Source: Bacilli bacterium (GTDB lineage: Bacteria > Bacillota_I > Bacilli_A > RFN20 > CAG-826). From it: a DNA stretch of 13,582 nucleotides. Positions 7,575-13,582 of this stretch are shown here, one piece after another; positions within the stretch are counted from its first letter, which is position 1; each line of letters begins with the position of its first letter. The notes beneath the pieces were generated by a model. That model was not told the DNA's origin. It saw nothing but the letters and a program-made list of their open reading frames with translations, and ran no database searches. The stretch covers positions 1 to 13,582 of the forward strand of contig JAEDJP010000027.1 in NCBI GenBank assembly GCA_016296285.1. The letters run 5' to 3'. The position numbers and the translations under genes are program-made.

Positions 7575-8108
7575 ATGCCGGAAGAAAGACGAATCGAGAC
7601 GGAGCGTCTCATCCTCCGCCCCTTTCGCGAAGAGGACGCGGAAGCCATGTACTACGGTTGGTGCAACGACCCCGAAGTGACTCGCTATCTTTCGTGGAAC
7701 CCCCATCGAAGCCTCGATGACACGAAGGCGATCCTTTCTTGCTGGCTGTCGGAAGAAAGCCCTTTCCGTTTCGGGATCGAACGGAAGGAAGACGGCGAAC
7801 TTCTCGGTTCGATTGACGTGGCCAAATTCGAGGGTTCCGTCCCGGAAATCGGTTACGTCCTTTCCCGTTCCGCCTGGGGCAAGGGCTACATGACCGAGGC
7901 CTGCCTTGCCTTCCGCGACTATCTCGTCTCCGTCGGCTATCCGGAGATCATCCTCACGGCTTTCAAGGAAAACCATCGGAGCATCCGCGTCTTCCAAAAA
8001 TGCGGTTTCGTATACGAGAAGATCCGCGAAAACGTCACGATTTCCCCGTGGAAAGAAGGGACCTGCGACCTCGTCTGCTATCGTTACAAAGCAGGGAAAA
8101 ACAAATAG
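7575..8108 (+). CDS. GNAT family N-acetyltransferase (RimJ/RimL-like)
   Basis: The 177-residue product carries the GNAT acetyl-CoA transferase fold of the Acetyltransf_3 type, which acetylates protein N-termini, ribosomal proteins or small amines. The N-terminus has RLILRPFREEDAE (11-23) and DPEVTRYLSW (32-41). The acetyl-CoA loop reads SAWGKGYMTEA (99-109), close to the Q/RxxGxG/A motif. The C-terminal NHRSIRVFQKCGF (133-145) is the usual ENxxSxxxxxKxGF segment. The start at 7575 is preceded by AAGGAAGGA (7560-7568); the longer frame reaching back to 7518 would start inside the csp terminator. No clear promoter lies in the 20 bases between terminator and start, so it may depend on read-through. 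The substrate cannot be told from sequence. Confidence 0.88.
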   Translation: MPEERRIETERLILRPFREEDAEAMYYGWCNDPEVTRYLSWNPHRSLDDTKAILSCWLSEESPFRFGIERKEDGELLGSIDVAKFEGSVPEIGYVLSRSAWGKGYMTEACLAFRDYLVSVGYPEIILTAFKENHRSIRVFQKCGFVYEKIRENVTISPWKEGTCDLVCYRYKAGKNK

Positions 8109-8191
8109 ACGCCCCCTCTATTTTTTCATTTTTCATCTTGATTATCCCTCTTTTAGGACGGAGGGAAATCGAGGAATCCGACAAATAATGC
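8109..8191. other. AT-rich gap after the acetyltransferase gene
   Basis: T-tracts occur at about 8121-8133, but I see no GC-rich hairpin in front of them. A 6-bp inverted repeat, TCCCTC (8145-8150) and GAGGGA (8161-8166), has a 10-base loop and no T-run. No gene or convincing terminator is visible. Confidence 0.4.
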
Positions 8192-8220
8192 TATCTTCTT
8201 GAAGAAGATAAGTTTACAAT
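8192..8220 (+). promoter_or_regulatory. 19-base palindrome and -10-like box upstream of ychF (candidate operator and promoter)
   Basis: TATCTTCTT (8192-8200) and AAGAAGATA (8202-8210) form a perfect inverted repeat around a single G. Four bases later TACAAT (8215-8220) matches the -10 consensus at 5 of 6 bases, 30 bases before the ychF ATG. The palindrome covers the place where a -35 box would lie, and no good TTGACA is seen there. No T-run follows, so a terminator is unlikely. A protein-binding operator is inferred; the regulator is unknown. Confidence 0.5.
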
Positions 8221-8233
8221 TCCTAGGCACTTT

Positions 8234-8239
8234 AGGAGG
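8234..8239 (+). promoter_or_regulatory. ribosome binding site of ychF
   Basis: AGGAGG is a perfect Shine-Dalgarno match, 11 bases before the ATG at 8251. A second AGGA at 8242-8245 is 5 bases from the start. Confidence 0.75.
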
Positions 8240-8250
8240 TTAGGACGCTC

Positions 8251-9360
8251 ATGCCATTAAAAGCCGGTATCGTTGGGTTGCCAAACGTCGGGAAAAGCAC
8301 CTTGTTCAATGCCATCACGAATTCGCATGTCGAAGCCGCGAATTATCCTTTCGCGACCATCAAGCCGAACACCGGGGTCGTCATCGTCCCCGATGAGCGC
8401 CTCGACGAGCTGACCGAGATGTTCCACCCCCAGCGCAAGATCAACGCCACCTTCGAGTTTTACGATATCGCCGGCCTCGTCAAAGGAGCCTCCAAAGGCG
8501 AAGGCCTCGGCAACCAGTTCCTCGCGGCCATCCGCGAATGCGACGCGATTTGCGAGGTCGTCCGCTGCTTCGAATCCTCCGAGATCATCCACGTCGCCGC
8601 TTCGATCGACCCGGCCCGCGACATCGAGACCATCGACCTTGAGCTCGCGATGGCGGACCTCGACACGGTCACCAAGATCATCGGGCGCCAAAGCATCAAG
8701 GCCCGCATCGCCAAAGACAAGACCGCCATTTACGAGATGGCGATCCTCGAACCGATCCAGAAGGCTTTGAGCGACGGCCTCCCCGCCCGTTCCGTCAAAG
8801 GCCTTTCTCCCGAGCAAATCGAATACGCCAGAAAGAATTTCTTCCTTCTGACCTTGAAGCCCATCATCTACGTCGCGAACGTCGCCCCCGAGGATTACGC
8901 GGACATCGAGTCTTGCGCCCATTACCAGAAAGTGAAGGAGATCGCCGCGAGCCAAAACGCCCAATGCATCCCCGTCTCTTGCCAGATCGAGTACGAAATC
9001 TCCCAGCTTGGCCCGGAAGACCGCGCCGTCTTCCTCGAGGACCTCGGCACGAAGGAATCGGGCCTAGACAAACTCGTCAAAGCCGCTTACCGCCTCCTCA
9101 ACCTCAGCACCTTCTTCACCTGCGGGACCGACGAATGCCGCGCCTGGACCTTCCATAACGGCATGACCGCCCCGGAATGCGCGGGCGTCATCCACAGCGA
9201 TTTCCAGAAGGGGTTCATCAAGGCGGAAGTCTATGATTTCGATGCCTTGCACACCTATGGTTCGGAAGCCGCGGTGAAAGAAGCGGGCAAACTCCGCCAA
9301 GAAGGAAAGGACTACGTGATGAAAGACGGCGACATCGTCTTCTTCCGTTTCAACGTATGA
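8251..9360 (+). CDS. ychF: YchF/Obg-family redox-regulated ATPase
   Basis: YchF is a universally conserved P-loop protein of the Obg group that binds ATP rather than GTP and associates with the ribosome. The 369-residue product matches the family length (363 in E. coli). The P-loop GLPNVGKST is at 9-17, the NYPFATIKPN switch segment at 31-40 and the G3 motif DIAGLVKGASKGEGLGNQFL at 72-91. The base-recognition segment appears as NVAPED, the non-canonical G4 typical of YchF. The C-terminal TGS domain contains GVIHSDFQKGFIKAEV and ends in the classic DGDIVFFRFNV. Its ATG follows a strong ribosome binding site. The stop overlaps the ispF start by 4 bases (ATGA), so it heads a coupled block. The sequence is complete and shows no missing key residues. 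Confidence 0.97.
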   Translation: MPLKAGIVGLPNVGKSTLFNAITNSHVEAANYPFATIKPNTGVVIVPDERLDELTEMFHPQRKINATFEFYDIAGLVKGASKGEGLGNQFLAAIRECDAICEVVRCFESSEIIHVAASIDPARDIETIDLELAMADLDTVTKIIGRQSIKARIAKDKTAIYEMAILEPIQKALSDGLPARSVKGLSPEQIEYARKNFFLLTLKPIIYVANVAPEDYADIESCAHYQKVKEIAASQNAQCIPVSCQIEYEISQLGPEDRAVFLEDLGTKESGLDKLVKAAYRLLNLSTFFTCGTDECRAWTFHNGMTAPECAGVIHSDFQKGFIKAEVYDFDALHTYGSEAAVKEAGKLRQEGKDYVMKDGDIVFFRFNV

Positions 9361-9845
9361 GCCTCTATCGAATCGGACACGGGGAAGACATCCACCGCCT
9401 CGTGGAAGGGCGACCCCTCATCCTCGCGGGAGTCCAAGTCCCTTCCCCTCTTGGCCTTGATGGCCATAGCGATGCCGACGTGGTGTTCCACGCGGTATCC
9501 GACGCCTTGCTCGGCGCCCTCGCCCTCGGGGACATCGGGCAGCACTTCCCCCCGAACGACCCAACGTGCGAAGGCATCGATTCCTCCCTCATCCTGACGC
9601 ATTGCTATAACCTCGTCAAAGAGAAGGGCTACCGCCTCGGGAATCTCGACGTCGGCCTCCTCGCCGAAGCCCCTCGCCTCTCCCCCTATGCCGAGGCGAT
9701 GCGAGAGAATCTCGCCCGGCTTCTCGAGACGGACAAAGGCAACGTCGGCCTCCAACTCATGACGAACGAAGGGCTCGACGCGGTCGGGGAAAAGAAAGCG
9801 ATCCGCGCCACCGCGACCCTGCTCTTAGAAAGGACATCCTTATGA
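9357..9845 (+). CDS. ispF: 2-C-methyl-D-erythritol 2,4-cyclodiphosphate synthase
   Basis: IspF closes the cyclodiphosphate ring in the MEP route to IPP and DMAPP; it works as a trimer with Zn and a second divalent metal. The 162-residue product has the metal ligands D11, H13 (GHGEDIH) and H45, plus the family segments GHSDADV, SDALLGALALGDIGQHFP and KGYRLGN. The end of the active site is divergent. The usual TTTE-x-x-GF-x-GR-x-EGI motif appears as MTNEGLDAVGEKKAI (135-149). The metal-linked glutamate is kept (E138), while the Gly-Phe and the Arg after it are replaced. The start ATG overlaps the ychF stop and its own stop overlaps argS, both by 4 bases, and ribosome reinitiation is likely. The family is clear; full activity is probable but not certain. 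Confidence 0.92.
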   Translation: MSLYRIGHGEDIHRLVEGRPLILAGVQVPSPLGLDGHSDADVVFHAVSDALLGALALGDIGQHFPPNDPTCEGIDSSLILTHCYNLVKEKGYRLGNLDVGLLAEAPRLSPYAEAMRENLARLLETDKGNVGLQLMTNEGLDAVGEKKAIRATATLLLERTSL

Positions 9846-11467
9846 CCAACGAAGAAAAACTCCGTGCCGTCGTCCTCGATGCGACGAAAGCGATCGGCCT
9901 CGCGGTCGACCCCGCCTTGATCGTCATCGAGCATTCCCGCGACGCATCCCATGGCGATTATTCCACGAATGCCGCCATGCGCTTCAGCAAGCTCGCCGGC
10001 AGCAAACCCCTCGATCTTGCCAAGCGCCTCTTGCCGGAACTCACGTCCCCCTTCCTCGAGAAAGTCGAGATCGCGGGCCCGGGCTTCCTCAATTTCTTCC
10101 TCAAGCAGGATGCCCTCCAAGGGGTCGTTGAGACGATCCTCCGCGAGAAAGAGGCCTACGGGCGTTCCCCGCGCAAAGGGATCAAGGTCAACATCGAGTA
10201 TGTCTCCGCGAACCCGACCGGCGACCTTCACCTCGGCCATACCCGCTGCGCCGCGGTCGGCGACAGCATCGCGAATCTCCTCGATGCCGGGGGATACGAT
10301 GTCACCCGCGAGTATTACGTGAATGACTGCGGGAACCAGGTCGAGCACCTCGGCCATTCCCTCTATATCCGCTATTGCGAGCTCTTCGGCAAGGAAGGGG
10401 CCGTCCTTGGGGACAACGATTACCATGGCGTCGACCTCATCGACATCGCCAAGGAGATCAAGGAGAAGTACGGCGACCGTTACCTCGAGGAAAACGAGGA
10501 ATCCCACGATTTCTTCATCCGCTTCGGCATCGATGCCGAGCTTGCTAAGATCCGCAAGGACCTCGATGCGTTCCGCGTCCATTTCGACAAGGTCTCCTAC
10601 GAATCGGATATCCGCAAAGGCGGGAACATCGAGAACACCCTCGAGTTTCTCAAGCCCTACCTTTACCAAGAGGAGGGGGCGACGTACCTCGCCACTTCCC
10701 GCTTCGTGGACGACAAGGATCGTCCCGTCATCAAGGCGGATGGTTGCTATACCTACTTCATGCCGGACATCTGCTATCACTACGACAAGATGTCCCGTGG
10801 CTATGACCTCCTGATCGACGTCCTCGGCGCGGATCACCACGGTTACATCGGCCGCATGAAGAGCGCCCTCATGATGAAGGGTTATTCCCCCGATGTCCTG
10901 CAGGCCGAATTCGTCCAGGTCGTCCGCGTCTACCGCGATGGCCAGGAAGTGAAGATGAGCAAGCGCACGGGCAAGGCCATTGCCCACCGCGACCTCGTGG
11001 AAGACGTCGGCGTCGACGCCGTGCGTTACTTCTTCGTCGAGCGCAGCCAGTCGAGCCACCTCGACTTCGATTACAACCTCGCGATGGAACGCTCTTCCAA
11101 CAACCCAGTCTATTACGCCCAATACGCGCATGCCCGTTGCTGCAGCGTCCTCTCCCTTGGGAGCGACATCCCCCTCGACGAGAAAGCCCCGCTTCTCAAA
11201 GAAGAGGCGGAGATGACCCTTCTCCGTCTCCTCGCGGATTTCCCGGGCGTCGTGAGCGGCGCCGCGGAGGAAAGGGCCCCTTACAAAGTCGCGGCCTACA
11301 TCCAAAAGCTCGCCGCGGCCATTCACTCGTTCTACACGAATTGCCGCATCATCGACCGGGACGACATCCCCACCACCTCGAGCCGCCTTGCCCTCGCGAA
11401 GGCCTCGAAGGTCGCCATGTCGAACGCTCTCGCCATTCTCGGGGTTTCTTCTCCCGAGAAGATGTGA
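9842..11467 (+). CDS. argS: arginine-tRNA ligase
   Basis: ArgS charges tRNA-Arg with arginine using ATP. The 541-residue product has the expected class I layout. An N-terminal Add1 domain comes first (about residues 1-105, including SHGDYSTNAAM and AGPGFLNFFL). Next is the HIGH motif as HLGH (130-133) within ANPTGDLHLGHTR. The KMSKS-type loop appears as KMSKRTGKA (371-379). The C-terminal helical DALR anticodon-binding domain follows, with NPVYYAQYAHAR and a tail containing HSFYTNCRI. Length is normal for bacteria. It starts at the ATG in the ATGA overlap with ispF, a strong sign of translational coupling. A long antisense frame covering this gene is a codon-bias shadow. rpoE follows after 45 bases. 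Confidence 0.97.
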   Translation: MTNEEKLRAVVLDATKAIGLAVDPALIVIEHSRDASHGDYSTNAAMRFSKLAGSKPLDLAKRLLPELTSPFLEKVEIAGPGFLNFFLKQDALQGVVETILREKEAYGRSPRKGIKVNIEYVSANPTGDLHLGHTRCAAVGDSIANLLDAGGYDVTREYYVNDCGNQVEHLGHSLYIRYCELFGKEGAVLGDNDYHGVDLIDIAKEIKEKYGDRYLEENEESHDFFIRFGIDAELAKIRKDLDAFRVHFDKVSYESDIRKGGNIENTLEFLKPYLYQEEGATYLATSRFVDDKDRPVIKADGCYTYFMPDICYHYDKMSRGYDLLIDVLGADHHGYIGRMKSALMMKGYSPDVLQAEFVQVVRVYRDGQEVKMSKRTGKAIAHRDLVEDVGVDAVRYFFVERSQSSHLDFDYNLAMERSSNNPVYYAQYAHARCCSVLSLGSDIPLDEKAPLLKEEAEMTLLRLLADFPGVVSGAAEERAPYKVAAYIQKLAAAIHSFYTNCRIIDRDDIPTTSSRLALAKASKVAMSNALAILGVSSPEKM

Positions 11468-11473
11468 TATATA
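11465..11473 (+). promoter_or_regulatory. candidate extended -10 promoter for rpoE
   Basis: TGATATATA fits an extended -10 (TG, one base, TATATA) and overlaps the argS stop codon. It lies about 40 bases before the rpoE ATG. There is no clear -35. It could give rpoE its own transcript in addition to read-through from argS. Confidence 0.4.
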
Positions 11474-11512
11474 TTTGCGCGAGTTCTTGCCAAAAGAAAG
11501 GAAACAAAACCC

Positions 11513-11950
11513 ATGAATATCGAAAAAGGAAGCATGATCCAAGTCGCGATCGACGCCCTCAAGGAAAAAGGAAGCGAGATGTCCTTCCCCGAGCTTTGGG
11601 CGGTGGTCAAGGAAACCCTCGAAATCACCCCTGAGGAAGAGATGGACCGCATCGGCCATTTCTACGCCGACCTCTCGCTTAGCGGCACCGTCATCGTCCT
11701 TGCGGACAACTACTGGGACCTCGCCGATCGCCATGACCTCCAGGCCAAGGTCGACGTCACCGAGATCTACAGCGACATCGAAAGCGCCTCCGACGACGAA
11801 GCCGACGCCAAGGAAGAAAAACTTTACGACGAAGCGATGATGGGCGTCCTCCGCGAAGAGAACGAGGACGAGGATTTCTCCGAGGACGAAGGCAGCGATC
11901 GCGACCGCCGCGACCGCGAGGATGCCGCCGATTTCGTCGGGGATCGCTAA
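11513..11950 (+). CDS. rpoE: DNA-directed RNA polymerase subunit delta
   Basis: Delta is a Bacilli-specific RNA polymerase accessory subunit that helps recycle the enzyme and tunes promoter selectivity through initiating-NTP sensing. The 145-residue product has the folded HARE-HTH domain (about 1-75), with FPELWAVVKETL and the signature DRIGHFYADLSLSGTVIVL ending in YWDL. An acidic, probably disordered tail follows. This tail is shorter than in B. subtilis (173 residues in total) and contains an unusual arginine-rich stretch, SDRDRRDRED. The ribosome binding site is a weak AAAGGAA at 11497-11503, about 9 bases from the ATG. The gene follows argS by 45 bases and ends at a clear terminator. It is the best taxonomic marker in the window. 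Confidence 0.92.
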   Translation: MNIEKGSMIQVAIDALKEKGSEMSFPELWAVVKETLEITPEEEMDRIGHFYADLSLSGTVIVLADNYWDLADRHDLQAKVDVTEIYSDIESASDDEADAKEEKLYDEAMMGVLREENEDEDFSEDEGSDRDRRDREDAADFVGDR

Positions 11951-11968
11951 GCCGATACAAACATAACG

Positions 11969-11992
11969 AAAGAGGCTTTCGGGCCTCTTTTT
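11969..11992 (+). terminator. intrinsic terminator after rpoE
   Basis: AAAGAGGC (11969-11976) pairs with GCCTCTTT (11983-11990) around the loop TTTCGG, and the 3' arm runs into a five-T tract at 11988-11992. It closes the ychF-ispF-argS-rpoE block. Confidence 0.9.
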
Positions 11993-12069
11993 GTTTCATT
12001 ATTTTAGGATTTTGCTTTTTTCGCGTTCCCCCCTTGAGCGAGGGCGGATAGACTTTGGGAAACGAGATA

Positions 12070-13582
12070 ATGACCATGAAGACGATTCTCCTGCAGCGAA
12101 ACGGCAATTCCCTGTCTTTCCTTGATTCCCGGGACAGACGACCCATCTTCAACCCAGAGAGGCTTTCCGTGACTTACACGCCCCTTGGCCAGGACATCGC
12201 GAAGACGAGAATCTACGAGACCTCGCCTTACGAAAGCCAGAAAGAAGAACTCCCGATTTTGGAAAGCAGCGGGGACGTGTATGCGTTTTCTTCTCTTGAT
12301 GGCAAGACCATCCTTCACGTGAGCCCGATGAAGCAAGGAGTTCGTCTCGACCTTTCGACTGCCCGTCGGGACTTCGGGGAATTCGGCCTCAACTTGCCCT
12401 TCAACTTCATGGGCAAGAAGAACGGGGGAGGCTATGCACACCAGTTCCAGTTCACGAGCCCCTACCGCAGCAAGGACGAGACCTATAAGCTCATCCAGCT
12501 CGATAACGTGGATGGCAATCACCTATTCCTTCTTTTTCTTTCCCCCGCGGATGGATGGAAGATCGATTATTCCCCTTATGTCGGAGGCGCCTATTTCGTA
12601 AACCTGAAGGCCCTCGCTTCCTTTCCTCCCGAGTACCGGAAAGGGCGCCCTTTCCAAAACACCTTGTCCCTTGCCCTATTCGCGGTTTCGTCTTATGACG
12701 AAGGCCTTGCCCTTGCTTCCAAACTCCTCGGCGTCCCCGCGATCCGTTATGAGAAAAGCTATTCCATGAACGGCGAAGGCGAGATCGAGGTCATCGGGGA
12801 AGCGGACGCGATCCTCATGGAAGGGGACGGCATCAGGAAAACGCTCATCCCGGTCAATGGCAAAGCCCATTTTGAAGGGGCCAAAGGCAAGGTCTATTTC
12901 ACCCCTATGCTTCATGGGAAGAAAGGGATCGACGCCTCCGTGTTCGGCTTTGGGGATTTCAAGGAACTCGCCGAAAGGGCCAACGCTCGCATCCTTGCTT
13001 GCCATGGCCTCCCCACCATGGATAACCTCACCGAATGGCAAGGCTATGTCCCTGCGATGCTGCGGTACATGCTGAAACACGGAAGGCGCGCGGATTACGA
13101 CGCGAAGATCGCCGAATTCATGCAGGTGTGCCTTGCCAAAGGGGAAAAGGACGCCGTCCAGGACCTCACGATTTTCGACAAACCCCAAAACGGGTACCCC
13201 GCTTACCACATCTATCGTTCGAGTCGCATCCAGGAACAATGCTCTGGCATCACCTTGCTTTTGGATGCCTATCGCCTTTATGGGGATGAGGTCTATTACG
13301 AATACGCGACCCGTTCCCTCGACACCTTCCTGTCCGTCTATCAAAAGGAAGACGGCCGCATCGAGACGAGCCACGGAGGGGTACCGGAAGACTATTCGAC
13401 GGTCACCTGCCTCATCATCCCCGTCGTCGACATGGCGGTATTCTGCCGAGAGAAAGACAAAGAAAAGGCCGCCCGTTACGAAGAAGTGGCCAAAGCCCTC
13501 GCGGAGCATGTCTACCGTCGCGGCTTCCATTTCCCGACGGAAGGGGGCGACACCGACGAGGCCGAGGAGCGCATGGAAGACG
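12070..13582 (+). CDS. unrecognised large protein, possibly a cytoplasmic carbohydrate-active enzyme (3' end outside window)
   Basis: A single frame stays open from ATG 12070 to the window edge, giving at least 504 residues. An in-frame TAG at 12049 bounds it upstream. A second in-frame ATG at 12076 is the alternative start. The ribosome binding site is weak (GGGA at 12057-12060, 9 bases before 12070). There is no signal peptide or membrane helix. Residues 1-220 look beta-rich with many aromatics. From about 315 onward the chain is helical, with pairs such as GYVPAMLRYMLKHG (325-338) and SGITLLLDAYRLYGDE (392-407), then YEYATRSLDTFLSVYQKEDGR (410-430). This rhythm resembles alpha/alpha-toroid (six-hairpin) glycosidases, lyases and epimerases, but no family-defining catalytic motif is visible. 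Codon bias matches a real + strand gene. The enzymatic assignment is a tentative inference. Confidence 0.8.
   Translation, partial: MTMKTILLQRNGNSLSFLDSRDRRPIFNPERLSVTYTPLGQDIAKTRIYETSPYESQKEELPILESSGDVYAFSSLDGKTILHVSPMKQGVRLDLSTARRDFGEFGLNLPFNFMGKKNGGGYAHQFQFTSPYRSKDETYKLIQLDNVDGNHLFLLFLSPADGWKIDYSPYVGGAYFVNLKALASFPPEYRKGRPFQNTLSLALFAVSSYDEGLALASKLLGVPAIRYEKSYSMNGEGEIEVIGEADAILMEGDGIRKTLIPVNGKAHFEGAKGKVYFTPMLHGKKGIDASVFGFGDFKELAERANARILACHGLPTMDNLTEWQGYVPAMLRYMLKHGRRADYDAKIAEFMQVCLAKGEKDAVQDLTIFDKPQNGYPAYHIYRSSRIQEQCSGITLLLDAYRLYGDEVYYEYATRSLDTFLSVYQKEDGRIETSHGGVPEDYSTVTCLIIPVVDMAVFCREKDKEKAARYEEVAKALAEHVYRRGFHFPTEGGDTDEAEERMED

Noticed and set aside
8145..8166. Inverted repeat TCCCTC / GAGGGA as a terminator after the acetyltransferase
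   Set aside because: The stem is only 6 bp with a 10-base loop and there is no T-run after it.
9686..11734. A 682-codon open frame on the minus strand across argS
   Set aside because: It is antisense to a complete, motif-rich argS. Its length follows from the strong C-ending codon bias, which suppresses stops in this antisense frame. The product is low in recognisable motifs and rich in D, E, V and G, as such shadows are.
12004..13530. Minus-strand frames of 172 and 284 codons at the right edge
   Set aside because: They lie opposite a single uninterrupted + strand frame from 12070 to the window end, which shows the local codon bias and helical periodicity. The minus frames have no ribosome binding site or family likeness I can see.
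1..13582. Mobile elements, CRISPR arrays, toxin-antitoxin or defence genes, tRNA or rRNA genes
   Set aside because: Looked for on both strands; I saw no regular direct repeats, transposase or integrase motifs, cloverleaf with a CCA end, or ribosomal RNA signatures.

Overview
The window reads as ordinary chromosome of an uncultured member of the Bacilli (Bacillota, or a close Mollicutes-like relative). The main markers are an RNA polymerase delta subunit (rpoE), a DUF951 protein, strong AGGAGG-type ribosome binding sites and monoderm-style ABC transporters without a periplasmic adaptor. Coding DNA is GC-rich with C/G-ending codons, while the short intergenic gaps are AT-rich. TGA acts as a stop (fhs, ychF, ispF and argS all end in TGA), so this is code 11 and not the Mycoplasma code. 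All genes I can support are on the + strand. I see no tRNA, rRNA, CRISPR array, transposase or integrase, and no gene-free stretch above 300 bases.

Layout. (1) 1-2244: the 3' end of miaA (tRNA dimethylallyltransferase), then fhs (formate-tetrahydrofolate ligase), then a small DUF951 gene overlapping fhs, closed by a clear intrinsic terminator at 2263-2295. (2) 2365-7207: two overlapping genes, each an ABC ATPase fused to a four-helix FtsX/MacB-type permease with a large extracellular domain. They probably form a heteromeric transporter. The first gene lacks a properly placed ATG; an ideal ribosome binding site points to ATT at 2365. (3) 7315-8108: a CspA-family cold shock gene with its own promoter candidate and a strong terminator, then a GNAT acetyltransferase. 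(4) 8251-11950: ychF, ispF and argS joined by two 4-base ATGA overlaps, followed 45 bases later by rpoE and a terminator. A perfect 19-base palindrome next to a -10-like box lies upstream of ychF. (5) 12070-end: a long open reading frame that runs off the window, not recognised, perhaps a carbohydrate-active enzyme with a beta-rich N-terminus and a helical toroid-like C-terminus.

Most genes serve core functions: tRNA modification (MiaA), one-carbon metabolism (Fhs), ribosome-associated GTPase/ATPase (YchF), isoprenoid precursor synthesis (IspF), arginyl-tRNA charging (ArgS), transcription (RpoE) and RNA chaperoning (Csp). The IPP/DMAPP pathway (IspF) supplies the prenyl donor used by MiaA, although the two genes are 9 kb apart. 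The less ordinary parts are the ABC-FtsX pair with its non-ATG start, the palindrome before ychF, the divergent C-terminal motif of IspF and the unrecognised gene at the right edge. I found no convincing undescribed multi-gene system.
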